A stretch of 64,000 nt of DNA from Streptomyces neyagawaensis (GCF_023516595.1 NZ_JAMGBG010000001.1:310001-374000); one strand, 5' to 3'. Shown: positions 8,993 to 18,250, counted from the first letter of the stretch. Numbers and translations are program-made. Notes: a model not told the origin generated them from the sequence alone.

Positions 8993-9925
8993 CTACTTCA
9001 GGGTCGCCGACGTCAGGCCGGCCTGCACCTGGCGCTGGAACGAGAGGTAGACCACAAGCATGGGAATCATCGCGATGGTGACACCTGCGAAGAGAACGGG
9101 CAGGTCAGAGGCGTATCCCTGCTGTTGTTGGAGCTGGACCAGACCCTGGGTGAGGACATAGCGCTCGGGGTCGTCACCGCTCTGCGGCTGCATGAGGACG
9201 GTGGGCAGGATGTACTGGTTCCACTGGCCGAGGGTGTTGAAGATGCCCACGCTGATCAGGCCCGGCTTCGCCATGGGCAGCATCACCTGGAAGAAGGTCC
9301 TGGTGTGGGAGGCCCCGTCCAGGATCGCCGCCTCGAAGACCGCCGTGGGCAGGGTCCGGAAGAAGGCGTGCATGAAGAACACGGTGAACGGCAGCGAGTA
9401 GGCGACGTAGACCAGGATCAGGCCCTGGTAGCTGTTCAGCATGTCGAGGCGCTTGACCATGAAGAACAGCGGGACCAGCGCCAGGAACACCGGGAACATG
9501 GCCCCGGCGACGAAGAAGAAGTACAGCAGCCGGTTGCCCCAGAACTGGTAGCGGGCCAGGACGTACGCGGCCATCGAGCCGAACAGCATGGTCAGCGGCA
9601 CGGAGAAGACCAGCACGATGACCGTGTTGAGGAAGTAGTCGCCGATGCCCTTGTCCCAGGCGCGGGAGAACACGTCCAGGGACCAGTTCTGCGGCCAGCC
9701 GAAGGCGGAGCCGCCGATCTGGGCGTCGGTCTTGAAGGCGCTGAGGATCAGCCACAGCAGCGGCAGCACGATCATCAGGGCCCACAGGGCGAGGAAGCCG
9801 TGCGAGAAGACGTTCAGCACGACGCCTTCGCCGCGTTCGTCACCGGGGCTGGTCCGGGTCTTGGTCACGGCCGGACCGGTGGGGGCCGAGTCGCCGGGGG
9901 AGGCGGTCTTGAGGGGTGCGCTCAT
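8993..9925 (-). CDS. ngcG: Carbohydrate ABC transporter permease, MalG type
   Basis: Second permease of the importer, 310 residues, about six membrane segments and the EAA loop EAAILDGASHTRTFF that contacts the ATPase. ATG at 9925 (MSAPLKT) is favoured over the ORF opening at 9964, which would overlap ngcF. No ATPase gene is present; in Streptomyces such CUT1 importers share the multipurpose ATPase MsiK encoded elsewhere. It follows ngcF after about 20 nt. Substrate (N-acetylglucosamine/N,N'-diacetylchitobiose) is inferred from recalled synteny with ngcEFG beside rok7B7. Confidence 0.85.
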   Translation of the reverse strand: MSAPLKTASPGDSAPTGPAVTKTRTSPGDERGEGVVLNVFSHGFLALWALMIVLPLLWLILSAFKTDAQIGGSAFGWPQNWSLDVFSRAWDKGIGDYFLNTVIVLVFSVPLTMLFGSMAAYVLARYQFWGNRLLYFFFVAGAMFPVFLALVPLFFMVKRLDMLNSYQGLILVYVAYSLPFTVFFMHAFFRTLPTAVFEAAILDGASHTRTFFQVMLPMAKPGLISVGIFNTLGQWNQYILPTVLMQPQSGDDPERYVLTQGLVQLQQQQGYASDLPVLFAGVTIAMIPMLVVYLSFQRQVQAGLTSATLK

Positions 9926-9944
9926 CGTTCCGTCATCTCCGGCT

Positions 9945-10874
9945 TCAGAACTCGATGCGTTCACGGCGGGTGGCGCGCAGCATGACCACCGAGACGATCA
10001 GGGTGAGGAGCAGCATCACCACGCCCATGGCGCAGGCGTAGCCGCTCTTGCCGTACAGCAGGAAGTTCCGCATCATCACGGTCGCCATGACCTCGCTGTG
10101 GTGATCGGGGCCGCCGCCGTACTCCCCCGCCGTCATCGTGGAGACCAGGATGAACATGTCCATCGCCGCGATGCCGAGGTAGACCCAGGCGGTCTGCACG
10201 GAGTCCCAGAGCAGGGGCAGGGTGATCCGGAAGAAGGTGTGGGCGCGGCCGGCGCCGTCGATCAGCGCGGCCTCGTAGATGTCCCTCGGAATGGCCTGCA
10301 TGGCGGCGGAGAACAGCACCAGATAGAAGCCGACGCCGTGCCAGACGACGACCGCGATCAGCGCCCAGAGCACGAAGTTCGGCTCATTCAGCCATTCGAC
10401 CGGGCCGCTCTCGTCGACCAGCCCCAGTTTCATGAGGAAGCCGTTGAGCATGCCACCGCTGTCACTGCGGTACACGGCGCCGAACAGCACCGCGAGAATG
10501 GCCAGCGACAGGACCTGCGGAAAGAAGTAGACGATCTTGTAGAAGCCCGACCCGGCGACCCCCGAGACACCGCCGGCCCGGCCGCGCCCGCCCGCGTTCA
10601 GCATGAACGCGAAGAACAGCGCGAGCAGAATGGTGATCACCGGGATGAACACCAGGAACAGGATGTTGTGCCAGATGGCCTTGAGGAAGATGTCGTCCTG
10701 GAACAACGCGGTGTAGTTGTCCAGCCCGACGAAGTTGAACGTCTGGGACTGCCCCTTCCAGTCCGTCAGCGAATAGCCGAAGGTCTGGAGATAGGGCCAG
10801 ATGACGAAGATCAGATAGAGCGCCACGGGGATGAACAAAAACCCCGCGACGAACCGGTACTGCCCTTTGCGCAT
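9945..10874 (-). CDS. ngcF: Carbohydrate ABC transporter permease, MalF type
   Basis: First permease of the importer, 309 residues with about six to seven membrane helices and the EAA motif EAALIDGAGRAHTFF. A Gly/Arg-rich insertion (GGRGRAGG) lies in the second periplasmic region. ATG at 10874 with AGGATCACGCCA upstream. It is separated from ngcE by a 140-nt spacer that holds a copy of the GGGGCGCGGGG element and a weak hairpin, so its dose relative to ngcE may be lower. Confidence 0.85.
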   Translation of the reverse strand: MRKGQYRFVAGFLFIPVALYLIFVIWPYLQTFGYSLTDWKGQSQTFNFVGLDNYTALFQDDIFLKAIWHNILFLVFIPVITILLALFFAFMLNAGGRGRAGGVSGVAGSGFYKIVYFFPQVLSLAILAVLFGAVYRSDSGGMLNGFLMKLGLVDESGPVEWLNEPNFVLWALIAVVVWHGVGFYLVLFSAAMQAIPRDIYEAALIDGAGRAHTFFRITLPLLWDSVQTAWVYLGIAAMDMFILVSTMTAGEYGGGPDHHSEVMATVMMRNFLLYGKSGYACAMGVVMLLLTLIVSVVMLRATRRERIEF

Positions 10875-10923
10875 TGGCGTGATCCTGCCTTGGGTTCCGT
10901 GAGACGAAGGGCCCGCACGCCTC

Positions 10924-10945
10924 GGGGGCGCGGGGAGCTGCGCGT
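10924..10945. repeat. GGGGCGCGGGGAGCTGCGCG interspersed element, copy 2
   Basis: Second copy of the dispersed element, in the ngcE-ngcF spacer. Its dyad GCGCGGGGAGCTGCGC could contribute to intra-operon attenuation. Confidence 0.5.
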
Positions 10946-11014
10946 TTCAAGCCATCCACGGTGGACCGGCGGCCCACCGCACCACTCAGCCCCCCACGAC
11001 GCCCGAAGGCCCGC

Positions 11015-12484
11015 TCAGTCCCGGTGGTTCTTCTTGGAATCCGGGTCCTTCGCCTGCTTGTCCACGGCCGCCTGCGCCCGCTTCAGCCACTCGGCGGGCT
11101 GGATCCGCTTGGCCATCAGCTCGTTCGACGCGTTCTGGATCGCCGTGTCCATCTCGCTGTACCACTCGGTGTACAGGTAGCGGAAGGTGTTGTCACCGGC
11201 GGCCTTGGACGCCTCGACCGTGGACTGCGTGCCGGGCCGCAGCTGCACGCCGGGGTCGACGCCGTCCTTGAGGATGGTCAGGGAGTTCGCCTCCTTGGCG
11301 AACAGCGTCGACCATTCCTTGGACAGCATCATCCGCATGAACTCCTTGGCCGCCGGCAGGTTCTTCGCCTTGGCGGGGATGATGAACGGCTCGCCGGAGC
11401 CGGCCCGGATCGCCTCGAACGGCATCTTGCTGTCGGGCAGCAGCGGCATCGGCATGAACTTCATGTCGAAGTCGGCCGGGGTCTGCTTGAGCTGCTCGTT
11501 CTCCAGCCAGGAGCCGGAGGTGATGAACACGGCCTTGTACTGGTTCCAGCGGGTCTGGGACTCGGTGTGGGTGAGGCCGTTGGTGCCGGGCATCAGATAG
11601 CCCTTCTCGACGACCTCGTAGATCGCCTCGACACCGGCCTTCGCGGCGTCGGAGCCGACGAACGCCTTCGGGTCGAGGTTGTCGATGGCCTTCATCGCGT
11701 CGAGGCCGCCGGTCTTGGCGATCAGGTCCATGATGGCGACGTTGATGTAGTACGGGTACTTGCCCTGGTGGGCGAGGCCGCCGATGCCCTTGGCCTTGGC
11801 CTCCTTGCAGATGGTCAGGAAGTCCGCCCAGGTCTTGGGCTCCTCCCAGCCGTTCTCCTTGAACAGCTTGCCGGAGTACCACAGGCCCCACACCGTGTAG
11901 ATGTAGTTGAGGGCGACGACCTTGTCCTCCTGCATGCCCGCGTCGAGCGTGCCGGGGATGAGGGTGTCGCGGACCTTCTTGGCGGGGTCGTCGATCGAGG
12001 GGGCGTCCAGGACGGCGGCCAGGTCGAGGAGCTGGTCGTTCTTGTAGAGGACGTCGATCGGGATCTGCTGGGCGCCGGAGTCGTCGACGATGTCCGGCGG
12101 GTTGCCCGCGTTGAACCGGGGCTGGAGCTTGCCGGTGATCTCCTGGGTGCCGGTGTGGGTGGAGGTGACGCCCCACTTCTTCTGGAAGGCCGCCTCCCAC
12201 GCCTTGGCGTAGGCGTCGCCGTAGCCGCCCTTGAAGATGACGACGTCGAGCTTGCTGCCCTTCTTGACGCCGAAGGGGTTGGACGTGGACGTCTCGCCCT
12301 GGGCGTCCTCGGAGGAGTCGTCGTCCCCGCCGCCGCTCGCGCAGGCGGAGAGGAAGCTCATCGTGGGGACGGTGATCAGGCCCAGCGCAGCGGATCGCTT
12401 GATCAGATCGCGGCGGCCCACACCCTCCGCGGTGGTGGTGCCGGGGGCCTCGGGTTCGTTGTTCTCAGCGGTCGTGGATCCCAT
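11015..12484 (-). CDS. ngcE: N-acetylglucosamine/chitobiose-type substrate-binding lipoprotein
   Basis: CUT1 solute-binding protein of 489 residues. The N-terminus has a twin-arginine signal GRRDLIKRS, a hydrophobic stretch and the lipobox LSAC (SFLSACASGGG), so it is a Tat-exported lipoprotein. The rest matches bacterial extracellular solute-binding family 1. ATG at 12484 has GAGGA 7 nt upstream; the frame extends to 12553 without support. It heads the ngcEFG operon and is transcribed divergently from the GH92 gene. A DasR-like dre site lies about 200 nt upstream, in keeping with amino-sugar control. The specificity is inferred from synteny. Confidence 0.87.
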   Translation of the reverse strand: MGSTTAENNEPEAPGTTTAEGVGRRDLIKRSAALGLITVPTMSFLSACASGGGDDDSSEDAQGETSTSNPFGVKKGSKLDVVIFKGGYGDAYAKAWEAAFQKKWGVTSTHTGTQEITGKLQPRFNAGNPPDIVDDSGAQQIPIDVLYKNDQLLDLAAVLDAPSIDDPAKKVRDTLIPGTLDAGMQEDKVVALNYIYTVWGLWYSGKLFKENGWEEPKTWADFLTICKEAKAKGIGGLAHQGKYPYYINVAIMDLIAKTGGLDAMKAIDNLDPKAFVGSDAAKAGVEAIYEVVEKGYLMPGTNGLTHTESQTRWNQYKAVFITSGSWLENEQLKQTPADFDMKFMPMPLLPDSKMPFEAIRAGSGEPFIIPAKAKNLPAAKEFMRMMLSKEWSTLFAKEANSLTILKDGVDPGVQLRPGTQSTVEASKAAGDNTFRYLYTEWYSEMDTAIQNASNELMAKRIQPAEWLKRAQAAVDKQAKDPDSKKNHRD

Positions 12485-12681
12485 GCTCAAGTCCTCGCCT
12501 TCTCCAGGACTCAGGCGGTGAACCGGATCCTCCCGGCACCGCGATCGGTTCAAGCTGGGGTCGTGCGTGAGGATTCAACAGGGGCAAGACGGCGGTCCGC
12601 GCGCGGACACGTCCGCGCCCACCGGTAATTCCCCCCAGGTAGTGCCCGCCCCACGGTCGTGCGACCACGATGCGGACGCCG

Positions 12682-12697
12682 ACAGGTATAGTCCACT
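12682..12697 (-). promoter_or_regulatory. Putative DasR dre site upstream of ngcE
   Basis: ACAGGTATAGTCCACT matches the dre consensus ACTGGTCTAGACCACT at 13 of 16 positions. DasR is the Streptomyces GntR-family repressor that controls amino-sugar uptake and chitin use, so the location in the ngcE promoter region is functionally coherent. Confidence 0.6.
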
Positions 12698-12836
12698 TCC
12701 CGCCAAGGGAGCAAGATCGAATGCAAGGTTGGCTGTCGGTCTTTTCCGAGTTGAGACCTCGCGGAAATACGAGCGTCCGTGCGCCGCTCGACCACGAATT
12801 CCCCGCCGTGCGACCGGGATGGCTCACTCAACACCC

Positions 12837-12842
12837 TTGACA
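12837..12842 (+). promoter_or_regulatory. -35 element for the GH92 gene
   Basis: Perfect TTGACA about 130 nt before the GH92 start. The -10 region near 12860 (CACTAC/ACTACT) is poor. The 484-nt gap between ngcE and GH92 otherwise holds the dre site, the AACGTT palindrome and two copies of CCACTACTGGTC (12859-12870 and 12898-12909). Confidence 0.45.
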
Positions 12843-12886
12843 CCACTCACCACTTGAACCACTACTGGTCCCTGCGCAACACGGCA

Positions 12887-12898
12887 GACAACGTTGTC
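12887..12898. promoter_or_regulatory. Perfect palindrome GACAACGTTGTC (site 1)
   Basis: LacI-family-like operator centred on CG, about 45 nt after the TTGACA box and about 70 nt before the GH92 start codon, where a bound repressor would block elongation or initiation. The extended match GGCAGACAACGTTGTC recurs in inverse orientation after the GH92 gene. Confidence 0.6.
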
Positions 12899-12968
12899 CA
12901 CTACTGGTCATTTCTTGATCGCCAAGGCGGTCGAGGGAGCTGATCAGGCGCAGGGAGGGTGCTCGCGG

Positions 12969-15900
12969 ATGCGGCACGGATGGAGTTCCACGGTGGCGCT
13001 CGGCGCCGCCGCGTTCGCTCTGGTGGTGGCCTCGCAGGGGGCCGCCGTCGCGTTACCGGCCCGACCGGCGGCGGCCGACCGGGAGTTCAGTTCCTCCTTC
13101 GAGTCGGGGGATCCGGCACCGGACTGGACCGACACCGTCGACACCGCGCCGGACGGCTCCCCCCGCGCCTCCGGTGTCGACGGCGGCTACGCCACGGGCA
13201 TCCCCGGCAACATCACCGACCGGGTGACGGAGGTCCGGGCGAGCGGCGAGAACACCTCCGGCGGGGAGGTGAAGGAGAACCTGGTCGACGGCGAGCCGGG
13301 CACCAAGTGGCTCTCCTTCCAGCCCACCGGCTGGGTGGAGTTCGACCTCGACCGACCCGCCGAGGTGGTGACGTACGCGCTGACCTCGGCGAACGACGCC
13401 GAGGGGCGCGACCCGAAGGACTGGACCCTGAAGGGTTCCGCAGACGGCAAGGAGTGGCGGACCCTCGACACCCGCACCGGCGAGTCCTTCCCCGAGCGGT
13501 ATCTGACCAAGTCGTACGACATCGCCGCCGACGCGGTCGCCGGGTACCGCCACTTCCGGCTGGACATCACCCGGAACAACGGGGCCTCCACCATCACCCA
13601 GCTCGCCGACGTGCAGTTCTCCACCGGCGGCGGCCAGACGCCCGCGCCGAAGGAGATGCGCACCCACACCGACCGGGGGCCGAGCGGCTCGGCGACCGCC
13701 AAGGCCGGGGTGGGCTTCACCGGGAAGCGGGCGCTGCGGTACGCGGGCCGGCACACGGCGGACGGCCCGGCCCACTCGTACAACAAGGTCTACGACGTGG
13801 ACGTGGCCGTCGGGCGGGACACCGAGCTGGCGTACCGGATCTTCCCGTCCATGGCGGACGGCGACCTGGACTACGACGCCACCCATGTCGCGGTCGACCT
13901 GGTCTTCACGGACGGCACCTCACTGAGTGAGCTGCGCGCCGTCGACCAGCACGGATTCCCCCTCACGCCGCGCGGACAAGGCGCGGCGAAGGTGCTGTAC
14001 GTCAACCAGTGGAACGACGTCGTCTCCCGGATCGGGTCGGTCGCGGCCGGGAAGACGGTGGACCGGGTCCTGGTGGCATACGACTCTCCGAAGGGGCCGG
14101 CGAGGTTCCGCGGCTGGCTCGACGACGTGACCCTGCGGGTGCGGGCGCCCGAGCGGCCGAAGGCACATCTCTCCGACTACGCGGTGACCACCAGGGGGAC
14201 GAACTCCAGCGGCGGCTTCTCCCGCGGCAACAACTTCCCGGCGACGGCGGTCCCCCATGGCTTCAACTTCTGGACGCCGGTGACCAACGCGGGCTCGCTC
14301 AGCTGGCTGTACGACTACGCGCGGGCCAACAACGCGGACAACCTGCCGACCGTCCAGGCGTTCAGCGCGAGCCATGAGCCGAGCCCCTGGATGGGTGACC
14401 GGCAGACCTTCCAGGTGATGCCGTCGGCCGCAGCCGGCACCCCCGACCTGGGCCGCACGGCGCGGGCGCTGGCGTTCCGGCACGAGAACGAGACGGCCCG
14501 GCCGTACTACTACGGGGTCCGCTTCGAGAACGGGATCAAGGCGGAGATGGCGCCGACGGACCACGCGGCGGTGCTCCGCTTCACCTATCCGGGAGACGAC
14601 GCCAGTGTCCTCTTCGACAACGTCACCGACCAGGCGGGCCTGACCCTCGACAAGGAGGCCGGGGTCGTCACGGGATTCTCGGATGTGAAGTCCGGGCTGT
14701 CGACGGGCGCGACCCGCCTCTTCGTGTACGGGGTGTTCGACAAGCCGGTGACCGGCGGCGACTCCGCCGGGGTGAGGGGCCGTCTCCGTTTCGACGCGGG
14801 CGCGGACCGGACGGTGACCCTCCGCCTGGCCACCTCCCTGATCAGCATCGACCAGGCGAAGGACAATCTGCGCCAGGAGATCCCGGAGGGCACCGCCTTC
14901 GAGAGTGTCCGGGACCGGGCGCGGGCGCAGTGGGACCGGCTCCTGGGCCGGGTGGAGGTCGAGGGCGCGACCCCCGATCAGCTGACCACGCTGTACTCCA
15001 ACCTGTACCGGCTGTACCTATACCCCAACTCGGGCTTCGAGAAGGTCGGTTCGACCCACCAGTACGCCTCGCCGTTCTCCCCCATGCCGGGCCCGGACAC
15101 CCCGACCCACACGGGCGCGAAGATCGTGGAGGGCAAGGTGTACGTCAACAACGGCTTCTGGGACACCTACCGGACGACGTGGCCGGCCTACTCGCTGCTG
15201 ACGCCGTCCCGGGCGGGCGAGCTGGTGGACGGTTTCGTGCAGCAGTACAAGGACGGCGGCTGGACCTCCCGTTGGTCCTCCCCCGGGTACGCGGACCTGA
15301 TGACGGGCACCTCCTCGGACGTGGCGTTCGCGGACGCGTACGTCAAGGGTGTCGACTTCGACGCGGAGGCGGCGTACGAGGCGGCCGTCAAGAACGCCAC
15401 GGTCGTCCCGCCGAACCCGGGCGTCGGCCGCAAGGGCATGGCCTCCTCCCCCTTCCTCGGCTACACCAGCACCGACACCCACGAGGGCCTGTCCTGGGCG
15501 CTGGAGGGCTACCTCAACGACTACGGCATCGCCCGGATGGGCCGGGCCCTGTACGAGCGGACGGGTGAGAAGCGGTACCGGGAGGAGTCGGCGTACTTCC
15601 TCGACCGGGCGCGGGACTACGTGGAGCTGTTCGACAAGGACGCCGGGTTCTTCCAGGGCCGGGACGGCACCGGGAAGTGGCGGCTGGACTCGTCGGCGTA
15701 CGACCCGCGGGTCTGGGGCCACGACTACACGGAGACCAACGGCTGGGGCTACGCGTTCACCGCGCCCCAGGACAGCAAGGGCCTGGCGAACCTGTACGGC
15801 GGCCGGGCCGGGCTGGCGAAGAAGCTGGACACCTACTTCTCCACCCCGGAGACCGCCTCCCCCGACTTCACCGGCTCCTACGGCGGCGTCATCCACGAGA

Positions 15901-16766
15901 TGACCGAGGCACGGGACGTACGGATGGGCATGTACGGCCACTCCAACCAGGTCGCCCACCACGCGATCTACATGTACGACGCGGCCGGGCAGCCGTGGAA
16001 GACGCAGGAGAAGGTCCGCGAGGTGCTGTCCCGGCTGTACGTCGGCAGCGACATCGGGCAGGGCTACCACGGCGACGAGGACAACGGCGAGCAGTCGGCC
16101 TGGTACCTCTTCTCGGCGCTCGGCTTCTATCCGCTGGTGATGGGCAGCGGCGAGTACGCCATCGGCTCGCCCCTGTTCACCGAGGCGACCGTCCATCTGG
16201 AGAACGGCCGGGACCTGGTGGTCCGGGCCCCGAAGAACAACGCGAGGAACGTCTATGTTCAGGGCTTGAAGGTCAACGGCAAGACATGGCGGTCGACGTC
16301 GCTGCCGCACGCGCTGCTCGCGAAGGGCGGCGTGCTGGAGTTCGACATGGGCCCGAGGCCGTCGCGGTGGGGCACGGGCGAGAGCGCCGCGCCGGTGTCG
16401 ATCACCAAGGACGACCAGGTGCCGTCGCCGCGCTCGGACGCCATCGAGGGCACCGGGGAACTCTTCGACGACACCTCGTCGACGAAGGCCACGCTGACGA
16501 CGGCCGAGCTGCCGGTGCCGGCCCGCACCAGGGCCGTGCAGTACACCCTGACGTCCGCCGACCCCACCGAGGCCCCCACCGGCTGGACCCTCCAGGGCTC
16601 GGCCGACAGCACCACCTGGACGACCCTCGACAGGCGCTCCGGCCAGTCCTTCACCTGGGACCGCCAGACCCGCGCCTTCTCCGTCCCCACTCCGAGGACC
16701 TACCGCCACTACCGCCTGGTCCTGGACGCCCCGTCGACCCTCGCGGAGGTGGAACTGCTGTCGTGA
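12969..16766 (+). CDS. Secreted GH92 alpha-mannosidase with two discoidin-like domains
   Basis: Exported calcium-dependent exo-alpha-mannosidase-family enzyme of 1265 residues, acting outside the cell on mannans or N-glycans. A Sec signal peptide (MRHGWSS... to about residue 36, ending PAAA) precedes an F5/8-C type carbohydrate-binding domain (about 60-200), a GH92 N-terminal beta domain and an alpha-toroid domain carrying the family signature GDEDNGEQSAWY. A second F5/8-C-like domain closes the protein (about 1170-1265). ATG at 12969 has GGGAGGG 9 nt upstream; an in-frame ATG at 12894 lies inside the palindromic operator and is unlikely. Linkage specificity (alpha-1,2 most often) cannot be read. 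A terminator follows 30 nt after the stop. Confidence 0.92.
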   Translation: MRHGWSSTVALGAAAFALVVASQGAAVALPARPAAADREFSSSFESGDPAPDWTDTVDTAPDGSPRASGVDGGYATGIPGNITDRVTEVRASGENTSGGEVKENLVDGEPGTKWLSFQPTGWVEFDLDRPAEVVTYALTSANDAEGRDPKDWTLKGSADGKEWRTLDTRTGESFPERYLTKSYDIAADAVAGYRHFRLDITRNNGASTITQLADVQFSTGGGQTPAPKEMRTHTDRGPSGSATAKAGVGFTGKRALRYAGRHTADGPAHSYNKVYDVDVAVGRDTELAYRIFPSMADGDLDYDATHVAVDLVFTDGTSLSELRAVDQHGFPLTPRGQGAAKVLYVNQWNDVVSRIGSVAAGKTVDRVLVAYDSPKGPARFRGWLDDVTLRVRAPERPKAHLSDYAVTTRGTNSSGGFSRGNNFPATAVPHGFNFWTPVTNAGSLSWLYDYARANNADNLPTVQAFSASHEPSPWMGDRQTFQVMPSAAAGTPDLGRTARALAFRHENETARPYYYGVRFENGIKAEMAPTDHAAVLRFTYPGDDASVLFDNVTDQAGLTLDKEAGVVTGFSDVKSGLSTGATRLFVYGVFDKPVTGGDSAGVRGRLRFDAGADRTVTLRLATSLISIDQAKDNLRQEIPEGTAFESVRDRARAQWDRLLGRVEVEGATPDQLTTLYSNLYRLYLYPNSGFEKVGSTHQYASPFSPMPGPDTPTHTGAKIVEGKVYVNNGFWDTYRTTWPAYSLLTPSRAGELVDGFVQQYKDGGWTSRWSSPGYADLMTGTSSDVAFADAYVKGVDFDAEAAYEAAVKNATVVPPNPGVGRKGMASSPFLGYTSTDTHEGLSWALEGYLNDYGIARMGRALYERTGEKRYREESAYFLDRARDYVELFDKDAGFFQGRDGTGKWRLDSSAYDPRVWGHDYTETNGWGYAFTAPQDSKGLANLYGGRAGLAKKLDTYFSTPETASPDFTGSYGGVIHEMTEARDVRMGMYGHSNQVAHHAIYMYDAAGQPWKTQEKVREVLSRLYVGSDIGQGYHGDEDNGEQSAWYLFSALGFYPLVMGSGEYAIGSPLFTEATVHLENGRDLVVRAPKNNARNVYVQGLKVNGKTWRSTSLPHALLAKGGVLEFDMGPRPSRWGTGESAAPVSITKDDQVPSPRSDAIEGTGELFDDTSSTKATLTTAELPVPARTRAVQYTLTSADPTEAPTGWTLQGSADSTTWTTLDRRSGQSFTWDRQTRAFSVPTPRTYRHYRLVLDAPSTLAEVELLS

Positions 16767-16796
16767 CACCGAGCGTGCGAACACGGTGAGCACCAG

Positions 16797-16821
16797 GGGG
16801 CCCGGCGTCTCGTCGGGCCCC
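16797..16821 (+). terminator. GH92 terminator
   Basis: Perfect 8-bp stem GGGGCCCG / CGGGCCCC with a 9-nt loop, 30 nt after the stop codon. Confidence 0.8.
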
Positions 16822-16858
16822 AACTGATTTGACGGCGTGGGACGTTGAGGGGATAGAG

Positions 16859-16887
16859 TCTTGTATAGACCACTCGACAACGTTGTC
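16859..16887. promoter_or_regulatory. Orphan dre-like site plus palindrome GACAACGTTGTC (site 2)
   Basis: TCTTGTATAGACCACT (16859-16874) matches the dre consensus at 13 of 16 positions, and GACAACGTTGTC (16876-16887) is identical to site 1. A TTGACG box sits at 16830-16835. The arrangement resembles a plus-strand promoter, yet no gene follows: the next 150 nt run into the 3' end of the oppositely oriented LPMO gene. I see no other feature in 16822-17034. Confidence 0.5.
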
Positions 16888-17034
16888 TGCCCTTGTCGCC
16901 GACGGTCGCCCGAGCCATTCCTCCTCCGAGCCGGTTTCCCCCGTACCGGCCCGGCTCACGGACCGGGTGGGCACGCACCGCCCGCCCACCCGGTCCGCCC
17001 GAGCACCTCAGGGCCTCGCCGGAGCGCTCAGCGC

Positions 17035-18108
17035 CTACCCCACCCGGCAGGGCAACGTCGTACTGGAATCACCTCCCGGCCCTTGGACCACGTACCCGAA
17101 GGTCGCCGTCGCCCCTGGGGCCAACGAGCCGTTCCAGTTGGCGTTGTGGACCATCACGCTCTGTCCGCTGTAGGTGGCGGTGCCGCTCCAGAGGCTGTCG
17201 ACGCGCTGGCCGCTCGGCAGGGTCCAGTCGACCATCCAGCCGAGCATCGGCACGTCACCGGTGTTCTTGACGACGACCTCGGACTGGTAGCCATTGCTCC
17301 ACGTGCCCGTCGTACGGCGGGTCGCGGAGCACTGGCCCGGTACCGGCTCGGTCGGGTTGCCGGGCTGCTTGATGCCAGTCACCTCGCCGTTGCCGCCGTC
17401 GAAGACGACGTCGGAACAGGAGTAGAAGGTCTCCTGGCTGTCGGAGCGCTGCCAGACCATGTAGATGATGTGGCGGCCCGACTTGTTCGCGGGGAGCTGG
17501 CCCCGCCAGGAGTAGTTGGCCTCGACCGTGCCCGGGCTGCCGTTCAGCCGCGGGTGGTCGACGCTCAGGAACGGCCGGTCCTCGATGTCGTTCCAGGTGA
17601 GCGTCTTCGTCGGGTCGAAGCCGTCCTTGGTGATGTACACGTAGAACCAGCCCGGGTGCGCCGCCCACGCGTTGTACGAGAAGTCGACGTTCGCGCCGGC
17701 GGTGAGGTGGGTCAGCGGCCAGTCCCTGCTGGGCGTGTTGAACCCGGTGAAGTTGGTGTTGCCGCCGCTGCACAGCTGGCCGTCCGGGACGAAGCCCCGG
17801 GTGCGGCCGCCGCCGTCCGAGCGGAGCACCGAGAACCAGTTGTAGAACGGGGTCGTCCCGCTCGTCTGCTGTGCCGCCCGGCAGGCGGGGTTGACCGGTT
17901 TGATCTCCCCGGTGTCGGTCAGTGCGTCCTGCCAGCACAGGAAGGTACGACTGCCGGGCTTCATCGGCGTGCCGTGCGCCTCCGCCGTGCCGCTGCCGGC
18001 GGTGACGACCAGGCCGAGCGCCGGGATCGTCGTCACGAGGGCCAGCAGGACGAGCAGCAGCGCGCGGTGCCGTTTGGGCAGCCTCAATCGCGGTGTTGTC
18101 ACATGCAT
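17035..18108 (-). CDS. AA10 lytic polysaccharide monooxygenase with CBM2
   Basis: Secreted copper enzyme of 357 residues that oxidatively cleaves crystalline polysaccharide. A long signal peptide ends at AEA before His45, the first of the two histidine-brace ligands; the second is in AAHPGWF. The catalytic domain (about 45-230) most resembles the cellulose-active S. coelicolor LPMO10C group, sharing PGSRTFLC, VPDGQLCSGG and SDSQETFFSCSDVVFDGGNGEVTGI-type blocks. A short linker leads to a C-terminal CBM2 (about 255-357) with Cys at both ends and exposed Trp. ATG at 18108 has AAGGAG 7 nt upstream. Cellulose rather than chitin activity is supported by the perfect CebR-type box in its promoter. 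Confidence 0.93.
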   Translation of the reverse strand: MHVTTPRLRLPKRHRALLLVLLALVTTIPALGLVVTAGSGTAEAHGTPMKPGSRTFLCWQDALTDTGEIKPVNPACRAAQQTSGTTPFYNWFSVLRSDGGGRTRGFVPDGQLCSGGNTNFTGFNTPSRDWPLTHLTAGANVDFSYNAWAAHPGWFYVYITKDGFDPTKTLTWNDIEDRPFLSVDHPRLNGSPGTVEANYSWRGQLPANKSGRHIIYMVWQRSDSQETFYSCSDVVFDGGNGEVTGIKQPGNPTEPVPGQCSATRRTTGTWSNGYQSEVVVKNTGDVPMLGWMVDWTLPSGQRVDSLWSGTATYSGQSVMVHNANWNGSLAPGATATFGYVVQGPGGDSSTTLPCRVG

Positions 18109-18120
18109 GACAAACGCTCC

Positions 18121-18250
18121 TTGGGTGTACGGCCTTGAGGAACGTGCGTGTGCGCAGGTGCGTGCGTGCGGATGTACAGACGTACGGATGTGCGGGTGCT
18201 TGTCTGGCGTGGGTGCGGGTGTGTTGCGTACGCGTGAGTGGTGCGGGGTG
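18121..18250. repeat. Low-complexity GT-rich leader of the LPMO gene
   Basis: Alternating purine-pyrimidine tract (repeated GTGCGTG, GTACGGATGT units) between the CebR box and the LPMO start. In the transcript it gives a C/A-rich leader nearly free of G-runs, so it should be poorly structured. Confidence 0.6.
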
